Below, in pieces: positions 34,208-44,959 of a DNA stretch of 64,000 bases. This DNA comes from Flavobacterium cerinum (lineage in GTDB: Bacteria > Bacteroidota > Bacteroidia > Flavobacteriales > Flavobacteriaceae). Location of the stretch: NCBI RefSeq assembly GCF_024496085.1, contig NZ_CP101751.1, positions 1-64,000 of the forward strand, given 5' to 3'. Below the pieces are notes generated by a model, which was given only the letters and a program-made list of their open reading frames with translations, ran no database searches and was not told where the DNA came from. The position numbers were made by a program, and so were the translations under genes. Numbering within the stretch: position 1 is the stretch's first letter; every line of letters begins with the position of its first letter.

Positions 34208-37200
34208 TTATTTTTTAATCACTTTAATTGATTGTGATTGTCCGTTTGCTTTTACTTGTAAAATATAAGCTCCTGTCGGTAATGCACTCATATCTACTGA
34301 AGCTGTTGTTGCATTCGGCTGAACAGCAATAACGCGTTGTCCTACTAAATTAAACACCTCAACTGAAGTAATATCGTTAGTATAAAGTACTGTAAATACG
34401 TCTACCACAGGGTTTGGATAGTATTTTAGTCCTAGCATATCAAAAGAACCGGCACTTAAAGTTAAGGTTACTGTTACTGCCAATGGCGTTACACTTCTAC
34501 AACCACCTACCGTTTGCATTGCATAGTACGTGTTTCCGTGCACTAATTGTGTTCCGGCTGCTAAAGCATTTGTATTCGCAATTGCATCCGCTTCTGTCGG
34601 ATACCATACTACCGCAGTTCCGGTTACTGTGATATCTTCGATCGTAGCATCTGCTGCTGTATTAGCATGGATAGCCTGAGTTGCACTTCCGGCCGGTGCA
34701 GCCGGTGCAGCTGTTACGTTTACTGTTACAGTAGATTCTGTATAACATCCGGTTGTAGGATTTGTTCCTCTTACTGTATACGTAGTCGTTGTAGCCGGTG
34801 ATACTGACACTGAGCTTCCGGTTAAGTTACCCGGCATCCAGTTCCAAGTTAAATCGCCCGCTCCTGTAGAAGCAACCTGTCCGCCAAACACGATATTCAA
34901 TCTGTTTTTAGATAAAGACGGTGTTGGATTTGAAGTTGCCAATACTGTTACTGAAGGCAACGTACTTGTTGTAGCCGATGCTGTTGTATTATCAGCTGTA
35001 GCTGTATAATAAGTAATTGCATTATAAGTTGAATCTGCTCCCTCTTGTCTGATATCTACAATGATGTTAGACACTCCGTCCCATACATACGGCGTTGCAA
35101 ATGTGATTGTGTTTAATCCGATTGCATGTGTATAAGTCGCCGGTCCGTAAACTAAGTTTAATCCGGTTGTTGTAAATGCCGTCATTGTACTAGCAGTAGT
35201 CGTTCCGATACGTACTGTAAAGTTCGTCACATTCGTTCCGCTTCCTAAACTTGTAATATTATAAGCAATTGATGTAATGTTACCTGGTTTTAATCCAGCT
35301 GCTGTTAATTCTGCCGCTGTAAATACCGTTTGATTCCAGTATTGTTTCCAACGGTTACAGAATGCTGTTGGCTGTGTAGTATCACCTGATAAAGTTGTAC
35401 CTGTTCCGATAGTAATTGTACCCGGCGCAAACACTGTAGTTGTTGCTGCCAATGTTGTTGAAGTACCTTCACAAATTGTTGCCGGTGTAGCCGTAGCATT
35501 CACAATCGGATTCGGGTTGATATTAACAACTACTGAAGCGTTAATATTACATCCGTTTGTCGAGTTTGACGCTGTTAAAGTATAGGTTGTTGTAGCTGAC
35601 GGATTAAATGTCCATCCGTTAGTCGCATCTCCTGTAACACCTGTTGCCGGAGCCCAAACATATGTATCGTAAGATGAAGCACCAGCTGTAACTGTTACCA
35701 CACTACTTGATTGTCCGCTACAAACTGCAGTTGTGCTGGCAGTACTTAATGTCAAGGCCGGAGGTGTTGTTACAGTTGCAACCACTTCTGTTCTTGCTGA
35801 TGTACAATATTCATCAAATTTCCAGTTGTAAATACCCATATAATATACAGGATCATATCCGTTACCGGTGATGTTCGCTACAGAAGATGTATACGGATAT
35901 ACCGCCCCTGTTGTGTTACGCATTAAACCGGCCGTTGGCAATGTTGGGTATAACTGATAGTTACCCGGTACCAATGTATGGTCAAGTGTAATTGTTTGTG
36001 CTGTTGCTCCTCCACTTACGTTTGTTGTAAACGGATAGGTAGCAATTACAGTTCCTGATGCATTTCTAACCGCGATAGCTCCGGTTTGTCCGGTTGTTTG
36101 CGGGAAGATATCGATCGAGATTAATTTTGTATTTTTTAAAACGGTAAAGTTTACTTCCCAAGCCGTAGTTTGTGTTCCTGTTGTTCCTCCCTGAGCGGTT
36201 GGTGAAACCGGACCTACAACTGACTGACCTAATAATACACTTGAATCAACCCAATATGATGTTGTAGCTGTGATTACCGGTGTTGTAAATGAAGCTCCTG
36301 ATCCTAAAGAAACTCCTCCTGTTTGAGCTGCATACCAGTTTACAGTTCCTGTACTTGCAGTTGCACCTAAAGTAGCCGTTCCTTGTCCGCAAATAGAGGC
36401 TGGAGTTGTAGCCGAAATAACCGGCGGATCACATGGTGTAGTAAATGTAACTGGTGTTAATGTCCATGCACTTACATTTCCTGTTCCACAATTAGAACGC
36501 ACCCATACATAATAAGTTGATGCAGGATTTAATCCTGTAAGCGGAGCCGTTACAGCACCTGCTGCTGCCGTTGCAGTTGGTGTAGCACTTACCGCCGGAG
36601 TCGTATTTGAAGTCGAATGATATAATTCATATCCGTTTGACGGAGTTGATACCGATACTGTCCAGTTTACTGTAGCCGTAAAAGCGGTATTAGCTGTAGC
36701 CGTAACTGCTGTTGGCGCTAAACATGAAGGTATTGCTACTACTGTTAATTTATAATCTTCTGCTTCTGTTCTTGTATTTGTACTAGCACATGCATCCGGT
36801 GAAGAGTTGTTATAATCAATTCGTACACGCATTCTGTAATCTCCAATAGCTGTTCCAGCCGGAATTACAAAACTTCCTGTTTGATTATTTCCATAAGCTG
36901 TAGTTACAAATACTCTTTCAGTAGTATTGTCAAATACTAAATCATTGTTCCAGTCAACCCAGATAGAAGTCCCTACAGTTCCTCCAACGATAGTCGTTGC
37001 GAAGTTCACAGTACCTGTTGGATATTGTGTTACCGCTCCCGTTGCATAGTTGTCCTGATATCCGTTTGTAGCATATCCTGAATTTGTATTCGAGATATTA
37101 GTCGATCCACCTGTAGTGGTAAAGCTATTGATATAAGTTGCAGATGAAGTCGATGATGGCACACAGTATCCTGTACGGAATGTACCTGCTGCTGTCCATG

Positions 37201-38977
37201 CACTGAAACTTCCTGATCCACAATTCGATCTCACATAAAAGAAATAATCTGTTGAAGGTGTTAAACTAGCAATATTAGCTGTTAACACTCCTGCTGCTGT
37301 CGATCCGCTTGTCGCTAATCCGGTCGCGCCACTTCCAGCTGCTCCAGTAGTTCTGATTTCATATTCATATCCTGCTGCCGGTGCAGTTGCAGGCGCAGTC
37401 CATCCGATTGTCGTAGAAACTGTTGTTGTACCTGTTGCAGTTAATGCAGTTGGCGCTAAACATGAAGGTGTTAATTCTACCGAAATTTCCCCTAAATACA
37501 AAGTACTCATATCGGCTGCAGAATAACACTGGAATCCGATATTATACACACCTGTAGTTGGTACAGTAAAATCAATTTCTTTTGTTACCACTGTAGTTCC
37601 TACTCCCGTCGTTACATCAAACAACGTTGTAGTCATTGCTGTATTAACAGCTGTGCTTCCGATACCTACTTTTAATTTTTCAGCATATCCGGAATCTTTA
37701 TATTTAAATTTTAAACGGTAGCTGGTTCCTTGTGTAAGACTTATTCCATTCGTAAAAAACCAATCATTTGCTGCATTTGAACCATGATACGGATATCCCA
37801 TTACTTTTCCGGTAATTCCGGTAACACTAGCATAACTCACCCATGTTCTCGTATCATTATTAACATTTTGTACCGTCGTACACGCTGGAATTGCCGGTAC
37901 AGTTACCGCATTAATCGGCACAACATAAGGAATTGTCGCTGTATCACATAACGTTGTAAAGGTATAAGCTGCAGTCCAGTCACTAAAATCACCAGATCCA
38001 CAATTTGCTCTTACATATACTGTATAAACAGTACTGTTAGTCAATCCGGATAATGGCGTTGTAGTAACTCCCGCTCCGGTTGTACCGCTTGTAAACAATC
38101 CTGTAGCACCGCTTCCTGCTGCACCACTGGTTCTTACTTCATATTCGTATCCGTTAGCCGGGTTCGATACAGAAGCAGTCCAAGAGATTGTTGCTGATGT
38201 TGTTGTAATCGCTGAAGCCACTACAGCAGATGCTTTTACACAAGTTACAGCCGTTGCAGTCAACGAAATATTATCAACGGACGCCGGTGGATTTGTCCCT
38301 CCGGATCCGTCGTTTTTCCATACAAAAACAAGACGTTTTGTCTTACCGTCTACATAAGTACGTTGTCCAGCTGTAAGATTATAAGTAATATTAGTTGTAG
38401 TTGTCGGAACTGCCGTACCATTTTGTCTTAACAAATAGTAACCTGTTGTTCCATCTACATACGTTGCCCAACCTGTAGTAGTAGTATCTGTACCTGTAGG
38501 CCCGGCTGTTGTAGGCGTAATGCTTGTATCTATAATATATACCTGCAAGTTATCCCAGTTACCGTCATTACCGTTACCTCTCCAGTCGAATTTCAGGTTT
38601 ACTGCGGTTACCCCGGCAGGAAACACTACATCACGATAGAAAATTGAACGGTTTGCAGTACTGTTTGTATAAGCCCATGTAGTTCCGGTGTCATTGGAGA
38701 TATACGCTCCTCCGGTTCCGGAAAACCATCCCGGAACGGTTCCTACATTCCAGGTATTTGCAGCTGCATTGACAGTTGTCCAGCCATTTGCTGCGAATGT
38801 GCTTCCATTTTCGAAGCCTCCTTCAGCAGTCGGATTAATTAAAACGGTTGTCTGTGTTCCCTGTGCATTACCCTGGTAGCCCATTAGCAATGCCATCCAC
38901 AACAAACAACTCAGCTTCAAGTGTAACTTCAAGGCATCACGCCACCGAAGTTTACTTAAAAAAGTAGTTTTTTTCAT
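34208..38977 (-). CDS. Very large secreted surface protein with Fn3 and GEVED domains and T9SS type A signal
   Basis: A 1589-residue secreted protein; the signal peptide ends near residue 39 (YQGNAQG). The first module (VLINPTAEGGFENGSTFAAN) matches the start of the neighbouring paralogue. Four fibronectin-III-like domains are recognisable by their repeated PATAPxxGYEYE/SxxxTISW and WTAxxxFTT segments. One is followed by a GEVED-type domain (about 600-750; WVDWNNDLVFDNT, DYRMRVRIDYN, EAEDYKLTVV). The C-terminal third is highly similar to the paralogue and ends in a type A sorting signal (LKYYPNPVVDVFTVLYTND ... KVIKK). Likely a cell-surface adhesin or glycan-binding protein, but this is inference. 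It has its own terminator. Confidence 0.9.
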   Translation of the reverse strand: MKKTTFLSKLRWRDALKLHLKLSCLLWMALLMGYQGNAQGTQTTVLINPTAEGGFENGSTFAANGWTTVNAAANTWNVGTVPGWFSGTGGAYISNDTGTTWAYTNSTANRSIFYRDVVFPAGVTAVNLKFDWRGNGNDGNWDNLQVYIIDTSITPTTAGPTGTDTTTTGWATYVDGTTGYYLLRQNGTAVPTTTTNITYNLTAGQRTYVDGKTKRLVFVWKNDGSGGTNPPASVDNISLTATAVTCVKASAVVASAITTTSATISWTASVSNPANGYEYEVRTSGAAGSGATGLFTSGTTGAGVTTTPLSGLTNSTVYTVYVRANCGSGDFSDWTAAYTFTTLCDTATIPYVVPINAVTVPAIPACTTVQNVNNDTRTWVSYASVTGITGKVMGYPYHGSNAANDWFFTNGISLTQGTSYRLKFKYKDSGYAEKLKVGIGSTAVNTAMTTTLFDVTTGVGTTVVTKEIDFTVPTTGVYNIGFQCYSAADMSTLYLGEISVELTPSCLAPTALTATGTTTVSTTIGWTAPATAPAAGYEYEIRTTGAAGSGATGLATSGSTAAGVLTANIASLTPSTDYFFYVRSNCGSGSFSAWTAAGTFRTGYCVPSSTSSATYINSFTTTGGSTNISNTNSGYATNGYQDNYATGAVTQYPTGTVNFATTIVGGTVGTSIWVDWNNDLVFDNTTERVFVTTAYGNNQTGSFVIPAGTAIGDYRMRVRIDYNNSSPDACASTNTRTEAEDYKLTVVAIPSCLAPTAVTATANTAFTATVNWTVSVSTPSNGYELYHSTSNTTPAVSATPTATAAAGAVTAPLTGLNPASTYYVWVRSNCGTGNVSAWTLTPVTFTTPCDPPVISATTPASICGQGTATLGATASTGTVNWYAAQTGGVSLGSGASFTTPVITATTSYWVDSSVLLGQSVVGPVSPTAQGGTTGTQTTAWEVNFTVLKNTKLISIDIFPQTTGQTGAIAVRNASGTVIATYPFTTNVSGGATAQTITLDHTLVPGNYQLYPTLPTAGLMRNTTGAVYPYTSSVANITGNGYDPVYYMGIYNWKFDEYCTSARTEVVATVTTPPALTLSTASTTAVCSGQSSSVVTVTAGASSYDTYVWAPATGVTGDATNGWTFNPSATTTYTLTASNSTNGCNINASVVVNINPNPIVNATATPATICEGTSTTLAATTTVFAPGTITIGTGTTLSGDTTQPTAFCNRWKQYWNQTVFTAAELTAAGLKPGNITSIAYNITSLGSGTNVTNFTVRIGTTTASTMTAFTTTGLNLVYGPATYTHAIGLNTITFATPYVWDGVSNIIVDIRQEGADSTYNAITYYTATADNTTASATTSTLPSVTVLATSNPTPSLSKNRLNIVFGGQVASTGAGDLTWNWMPGNLTGSSVSVSPATTTTYTVRGTNPTTGCYTESTVTVNVTAAPAAPAGSATQAIHANTAADATIEDITVTGTAVVWYPTEADAIANTNALAAGTQLVHGNTYYAMQTVGGCRSVTPLAVTVTLTLSAGSFDMLGLKYYPNPVVDVFTVLYTNDITSVEVFNLVGQRVIAVQPNATTASVDMSALPTGAYILQVKANGQSQSIKVIKK

Positions 38978-39177
38978 AATAGTGTCATTAGTTTTACAGG
39001 CAGCTAATTTAACAAAATAATAACACTGAAAAGGGTTGAAATGTTTTTTAACAATTTAAAATCGGAATTAAATAAAAACCCCCTATTTTCTTAACAGAAT
39101 TACTCACTAAAGTTAAAAACGAGATTTTAGAAGTAATAATTTCACACCATATTTTATAAATGTTTTCAAAAAAAATA

Positions 39178-39197
39178 CCCGAAGATTACTCTTCGGG
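39178..39197 (-). terminator. Terminator of the 1909-residue protein gene
   Basis: Perfect 8-bp stem (CCCGAAGA / TCTTCGGG) with a TTAC loop; a T-rich run follows on the minus strand. It lies 33 bases past the stop. Confidence 0.85.
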
Positions 39198-39229
39198 CAT
39201 TTTCCACATCTAATGCGTTAATTTATTTG

Positions 39230-42200
39230 CTATTTTTTAATAATACGAACCTCTTGTGTCACATTTCCGGATTTCACATGAGCAATATAAGCACCAGAAG
39301 CCAAATCACTCATATCAATTACAACATCTGTTGCCATACTATTTCTGGTGATGACTTTTTGTCCTAACATATTGTAAATCTCAATAGTACTAATCGGTTC
39401 CGAATAGCTAATTGTGATAACATCCGATACCGGGTTAGGATAATACTTAAATGCTGCTTTATCAAATGATGAAGTACCTAAAGTAACTGTTACCGTTACC
39501 GCCAATGGCGTATTACTTGTACATGTCCCAACGGTTTGCATCGCATAATATGTAGTTCCGCTTACCAATTGTGTCCCTGCTGCAATGGCATTCGTTCCGG
39601 CCATAGCATCCGCAGATGTAGGATACCAGATAACATTCGTTCCGGTTACCACGATATCTTCGATTGTTGCCTCAGCCGGTGTATTTACCGGAATAACTTG
39701 TGTTGCAGCACCTGTAGGTGCATTGACAACATTTACTGTAACTGCCACAAGTAATCTTGGACTTTCACATCCTGCAATCGTTTGCGTTACATAATAGTTA
39801 CCCGTAGCCAATGCAGCTGTTGAAGCTAAAGCGGTTCCTCCGGTTGGCACATCATACCATTGAATTCCTGTTCCAGTAGCAGTAAGATTTCCTACCGTTG
39901 CACTGTTACAGAATGATTGCGCTGTAGCCGTTGGCTGCGGCGTTACATTTACAACTACATCTACTTGTAGTCGCGTACTTTCACATCCCGCAATAGTTTG
40001 TGTTACAAAATAAGGTCCCGTTGCTAAAGCTGTTGTTGAAGCTAAAGCAGTTCCTCCGGTTGGCACATCATACCATTGAATTCCTGTTCCAGTAGCAGTA
40101 AGATTTCCTACCGTTGCACTGTTACAGAATGATTGCGCTGTAGCCGTTGGCTGCGGCGTTACATTTACAACTACATCTACTTGTAGTCGCGTACTTTCAC
40201 ATCCCGCAATAGTTTGTGTTACAAAATAAGGTCCCGTTGCTAAAGCTGTTGTTGAAGCTAAAGCAGCTCCTCCTGTCGGCACATCATACCATTGAATTCC
40301 AGTTCCTGTAGCAACAAGATTGGCAACCGTTGCACTGTTACAAAATGATTGCGCTGTAGCCGTTGGTTGCGGTGTTACATTTACTGTAACCGTTACAACA
40401 TTTGAGAAATTAGCCTGGCTAAGAGCCGCGCAAGTAACCACTAAACGATAATACGTTGTTTGTGTTATTGTTCCTGTTGTAAGATCTGCATATGTAGCTG
40501 AAGCTGTCCCTTCATTAACCGGCGCTGTAAACGCCAAATCACTGGATGACTGCCACTGATACATTGTAGTCTCTCCAGTGGAGTAACCTGTAGCCTGAAT
40601 TGTTGTTGTTCCTGAAGCACAAATTGTAGCTACCGTCGCTGTAGCCGTTCCGCCTACTGCCGATGTACAAACCGGAGAAGTAAACTCATCAGCTCCCATA
40701 TCCGGAGTTGTTACATTACGAGTATCACCATCAATATCGGTTGTAATTCCCGCAATTGGCGTACCTGTATTGTCTAAATAAATATTAGACGCCGGTACTA
40801 AATGTAAATCTGTTGTAGAAGTAAATACCGGTAAGATATTTTTCGAATTGACATTTCCGCCAAAACCGGTTTGAATTGCTGCTAAATTAGCACGATCCGA
40901 TCCGATATATCCTAAATTAGTACCTGTTGTATAGTAGTTGTTATAATCGATCGCTGTAAAAACAGTGTTCGGTGCTTCCGAATAAATCGCATAACGGGCG
41001 CCGGTTTGTGTTTGCTGATTAACCAAAATATTATTTCTTAGGTTAATTGCTCCCGTTGCCGTTACTGTTACCGTAACATTGATCGCTGCCGGTCGGCCGC
41101 TTACCGTTTGATTGGTATTCATCGCTACAGTATTGTGGTACACATTGTAACCCGCTCCCTGATTGATGATAATTCCATAACCGTTATCGGCTACTCCGCC
41201 TCCGGCTGAATATCCGTAGCTGGCTACATCGCTTACAAAGTTATTGTATACATTGATATTCGCTACAGCACTATTAGAGTTCAGAAAGATACCGTTACTT
41301 CCGTATCCTGTAGTATTGGTATTTTTAACATCGCTAATTCTATTGTTAAATACATTTCCGTTTATGGCAACACCACCAACTAAAATTCCGGATGATGTAC
41401 TGGTAGTCGCAGTTGTAACTCCCATAATCTGGTTACCGGAAATCACGAATCCTTGTGCATTTTGCAATGCAACACCTCTAAAGCCAAGTTTATCAGCAGT
41501 AGTTGTAGATCCGAATACGTTATCAGCAATTACAAATCCTTGATCCGGAGTTGTAGCATTACCAATTGCAAAGATTCCGTTTTGCATTTTGTTAAACGTA
41601 TTGTTAATTGATTTAAATCCTGTATTTGCTGCATCAGCAGCTGCACCCAGAGTAGCACCACTCACTACAATACCCGCTACTGTCGATGTTGAAGAATTTC
41701 CTATGATTTTCACATTTCGGAATACTGCATTTAAAGCACCGTTTGTAGCATCTACCGAAGCAACCCATACAACAACTCCTGCTGCATTTGTATTTGCAAT
41801 AGTTAAATCACGTGTTGTTGTTCCGTTATTACTTCCTTCGAAAGTCACATAATCAGCTCCTGAAATTTTGAAAATTGTTGTAGCATTCGATCCTGTGATT
41901 GTTGTTGTAACTCCTGTTGCCGGCGCAATAGTCAATGTATTGGTTGCATTGGCATCCGGATTTGTATTGATTGTTATCGGGAATGTTTCCGTCGGATAAG
42001 TTGCATCCAATAAAGAGAACGTTACCGGTCCTGATAAACATCTTGAATTATAATCGGCAACTGCAGCTGTGATCGTTGTATACGTTCCTGCTGTTCCAAC
42101 TGTATACACTCCGTTTAACGGTGCTAATAAACTGTAAGAGAACGGAGTTGCAGGTGGTGTTGCCGCTGCCGGTGGATTGGCTGTATATCCTGAAGCACCT

Positions 42201-44959
42201 GCTGCCGGTAATGCCGTTATATTTGGTGTTCCTGCATTATCCTGTGCTACAAAATAATAGCTCACAGTATCTCCTAACGCTGCTCCTGCACCAATTGTGA
42301 ACTGATATTGCCCTGAACCCATACTGGTTGCTGTAGCAGCCGTGTAAGTTCCTGTATTAATTCTCCAGTACGCTACCGGCATACCGGCTCCTGAAGTTGG
42401 TACGCCACTTGCATCAGTAACCGTAACCGTAACCGTACGACTTCCTACCGAGCAAGTATTTGCTAACACAGTATGTGCAATCAAAGGAGCTGTAATATCA
42501 CTTGGTACTCCTGTAAATTCATCCGCTCCGATATCAGGAGTTGTCGCATTACGTACATCTCCGTCAAAATCGTCAGTGATTGTTGCAATTGGCGCTCCGC
42601 CACTTTCGATTTGAGTTGCAATCGTAGTATCGATATGTAAGAAATTGGCATTTGCTCCTGTTGTTGAGACCCAATTCGGATTTTCCGATACGGAAGCACT
42701 ATCTCTGGTACCCATTCTTGTTTTTAAGGTTGCCAATGTTGTATCAGTATTGGTTCCATCAGCAAACAATGTTGGTCCAAAGAATAAGTTGTTATTTGAT
42801 GCCGCATCATATGTTGTTAATGAAGTACCTGATCTTCTATAAGCTACTGCTAATCCGGTTCCGTTTGGTGTCGACTGGTTAGCAAAGATATTGTTACGCA
42901 ATGCTACCGTTGGCGTTGTAGACACCGAAATAGCACTTGATCCGAAGTTGGTTCCCGTACTGGTTGCATTTAATCGCACTGTATTATAGAATGCGTTTAC
43001 AGCTGTAGCACCGGTAATATTAATCCCTACTATCGGATTGGCCGCATTAGCAATCGGTGTTCTTAAGTCACCTATTATATTGTTATACAAATTAACAGTA
43101 GTACTTCCGCTTACCAAAATTCCGTTTACAGTTCCGGAAGCATTATTTGCCTCGATGTTGTAAATTTTATTTTTATATACGTTTTGTAATGTTCCTCCCG
43201 TAATAGAGATAGCACTTACTGTATTACCTCCGGTAGTTGTTAATCCGCTAATTGTATTATTGTAGAAATTCTGATCTCCGGCAGCCGAAGTAATTCCGAT
43301 TATACTATTAGCTCCCGTAATATTACTAATTACGTTACCGGAAACATTATTCGCCCCACCTATTAAACTGTATCCTACATTCAGAATAGTCATCGATCCG
43401 TTACCGTTCGTAATATTATTAAATGTATTATTCATTACAATTTTAGCCGGATATCCTGATGTTCCTCCGTCAGCAGTACGGAAACCGTTTAAAGTAGTCG
43501 CTCCGGTTAACGTCACATTCGAAAAGTCATTTAGGGAGTTTACTTCCGTTCCGCTTACAGTACTTCCGAATGAATCATAAAAATACACCGTACCTCCGGC
43601 TCCGGTTTTACTAAATGCTGTTACGATAGCATTAGAACTTACATTCGTTACCGAGTTATTCGGGTGTGTCACACTATTAGTGATAAATGTGAAATTCCCG
43701 GTTGTATTTACACTAAGGTTTGTAAACTTATTAGAACCGATAAGTGTGTTGAGTGTTGCAGCCACATTACTAATTAACGTAATGGCACCTGTTCCGGAAA
43801 CTGTATGCCCGAAATTCGTAAAGTCGTTAGACGTAATGTTCAACGTAGAAGTTGCACTTACAGTACTTCCTTCGTTCAAAATACCAAATATCGCTCCACT
43901 GGCAACACCACTTCTAAGTGAAATGGTATTGGCATGGATATCGTTAGTAATAGTTCCGGTTGGCACATTAGTAAATGCCGTTACAAAAATACCGCGTAGC
44001 GTTCCTGCTATAACTCCTCCGTTTGAACTGGTAATCGTATTGTTGCCAATGTAAAAGTTTTTCACATTTCGCACTAAGATTCCGTTTACCGAACCGGAAA
44101 CGTTAGCATAACCTGAAAAAGTTCCGGTTGAACCGAAATTCGTAATGCTATTTCCCAATGAAGCAACTGCGCCTCCGATTTCCAATCCGTTATGATGATC
44201 AGCAGCGCCGGTTGGACCTATTACCAGAATTCCGATATTAACATCTGTAATAGTATTGCTTTGTATCTTCAGATTATGGAATCCTCCGTTTGCTCCTGTA
44301 GCAGTAGCGGAAGTAGTCACAGCGGTAGCAGAGTGTGTTGCATTACAATAGATCCCGAACGTATTTTGATAGCTACGGTTTAAATCGATCGTATTATTGA
44401 CAATCGTATTGTTTTGTGCTCCGTTTGTCAGAGAGGCATAAAGCAATGCTACTCCCCATTCCGTCATGGTATTTGTACCGGCAGCTGTAATTGTGTTAGC
44501 TGCATTTTCAAGCATGGTAAAACCTTGAATTGTTACATAATCGGCTCCTACCAGTTTAAATATAGCATCGTTTAAAGCTCCCGCTGTTTGTGGAGTCGGT
44601 GCTGTAATTGTACTTGAACTTCCTGCAATTACAATTGTATTGGCAGCTGTTCCTTCGGCGGTAATCACATACCCTCCGGCCGGAGCCGTTTCGTTCCCTG
44701 TTAAAGTAATCACGATGGGGCTTGTGATAGTTGCACCGTTTAATGCGGTTATAGCCGACGCTAATGTCGGATACGTGGCATTAAGTCCTGATCCTCCATT
44801 TGTAGCGACCTGTGCCTGACCTACAAATACAGATAAAAACAAAAAGAACATTAAACAGACCTGCTGTCGAATGTTCTTAAGCCGCGAATCCTCACGGTCT
44901 CTTTTTTGGTTAAGCAATGAAGCAAATCGGTTGCTTAATGAATAGTATTTTTTATTCAT
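39230..44959 (-). CDS. Giant secreted beta-helix surface protein with tandem repeats and T9SS type A signal
   Basis: A 1909-residue secreted protein, the largest gene here. The N-terminus is unusually long and charged (about 30 residues) before the hydrophobic signal core (CLMFFLFLSVFVGQAQ). Two regions (about 50-790 and 955-1460) look like right-handed parallel beta-helices: many short NNTI/NNIF/GNxI turns with T/V/I ladders. Each ends with a DIDGDTRN/DFDGDVRN-type segment followed by PDIGADEF or PDMGADEF. Ig-like modules come next, then three near-identical 72-residue repeats (SFCNSATV...WYDVPTGG...TQTIAGCES). The C-terminus is a type A signal (FKYYPNPVSDVITISYSEP, final RIIKK). Polysaccharide binding or adhesion is plausible but unproven. 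Confidence 0.9.
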   Translation of the reverse strand: MNKKYYSLSNRFASLLNQKRDREDSRLKNIRQQVCLMFFLFLSVFVGQAQVATNGGSGLNATYPTLASAITALNGATITSPIVITLTGNETAPAGGYVITAEGTAANTIVIAGSSSTITAPTPQTAGALNDAIFKLVGADYVTIQGFTMLENAANTITAAGTNTMTEWGVALLYASLTNGAQNNTIVNNTIDLNRSYQNTFGIYCNATHSATAVTTSATATGANGGFHNLKIQSNTITDVNIGILVIGPTGAADHHNGLEIGGAVASLGNSITNFGSTGTFSGYANVSGSVNGILVRNVKNFYIGNNTITSSNGGVIAGTLRGIFVTAFTNVPTGTITNDIHANTISLRSGVASGAIFGILNEGSTVSATSTLNITSNDFTNFGHTVSGTGAITLISNVAATLNTLIGSNKFTNLSVNTTGNFTFITNSVTHPNNSVTNVSSNAIVTAFSKTGAGGTVYFYDSFGSTVSGTEVNSLNDFSNVTLTGATTLNGFRTADGGTSGYPAKIVMNNTFNNITNGNGSMTILNVGYSLIGGANNVSGNVISNITGANSIIGITSAAGDQNFYNNTISGLTTTGGNTVSAISITGGTLQNVYKNKIYNIEANNASGTVNGILVSGSTTVNLYNNIIGDLRTPIANAANPIVGINITGATAVNAFYNTVRLNATSTGTNFGSSAISVSTTPTVALRNNIFANQSTPNGTGLAVAYRRSGTSLTTYDAASNNNLFFGPTLFADGTNTDTTLATLKTRMGTRDSASVSENPNWVSTTGANANFLHIDTTIATQIESGGAPIATITDDFDGDVRNATTPDIGADEFTGVPSDITAPLIAHTVLANTCSVGSRTVTVTVTDASGVPTSGAGMPVAYWRINTGTYTAATATSMGSGQYQFTIGAGAALGDTVSYYFVAQDNAGTPNITALPAAGASGYTANPPAAATPPATPFSYSLLAPLNGVYTVGTAGTYTTITAAVADYNSRCLSGPVTFSLLDATYPTETFPITINTNPDANATNTLTIAPATGVTTTITGSNATTIFKISGADYVTFEGSNNGTTTRDLTIANTNAAGVVVWVASVDATNGALNAVFRNVKIIGNSSTSTVAGIVVSGATLGAAADAANTGFKSINNTFNKMQNGIFAIGNATTPDQGFVIADNVFGSTTTADKLGFRGVALQNAQGFVISGNQIMGVTTATTSTSSGILVGGVAINGNVFNNRISDVKNTNTTGYGSNGIFLNSNSAVANINVYNNFVSDVASYGYSAGGGVADNGYGIIINQGAGYNVYHNTVAMNTNQTVSGRPAAINVTVTVTATGAINLRNNILVNQQTQTGARYAIYSEAPNTVFTAIDYNNYYTTGTNLGYIGSDRANLAAIQTGFGGNVNSKNILPVFTSTTDLHLVPASNIYLDNTGTPIAGITTDIDGDTRNVTTPDMGADEFTSPVCTSAVGGTATATVATICASGTTTIQATGYSTGETTMYQWQSSSDLAFTAPVNEGTASATYADLTTGTITQTTYYRLVVTCAALSQANFSNVVTVTVNVTPQPTATAQSFCNSATVANLVATGTGIQWYDVPTGGAALASTTALATGPYFVTQTIAGCESTRLQVDVVVNVTPQPTATAQSFCNSATVGNLTATGTGIQWYDVPTGGTALASTTALATGPYFVTQTIAGCESTRLQVDVVVNVTPQPTATAQSFCNSATVGNLTATGTGIQWYDVPTGGTALASTAALATGNYYVTQTIAGCESPRLLVAVTVNVVNAPTGAATQVIPVNTPAEATIEDIVVTGTNVIWYPTSADAMAGTNAIAAGTQLVSGTTYYAMQTVGTCTSNTPLAVTVTVTLGTSSFDKAAFKYYPNPVSDVITISYSEPISTIEIYNMLGQKVITRNSMATDVVIDMSDLASGAYIAHVKSGNVTQEVRIIKK
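39735..40385 (-). repeat. Three tandem 216-base repeats within the beta-helix gene
   Basis: The string GCTGTAGCCGTTGG recurs at 39921, 40137 and 40353, exactly 216 bases apart. Each unit encodes 72 residues. Two units are almost identical at the DNA level and the third has scattered silent and replacement changes. Confidence 0.92.

Noticed and set aside
41244..44054. Several plus-strand open frames within the giant beta-helix gene
   Set aside because: Low-complexity Thr/Ala/Asn-rich genes often open the opposite frame; none has protein-like features beyond hydrophobic runs.
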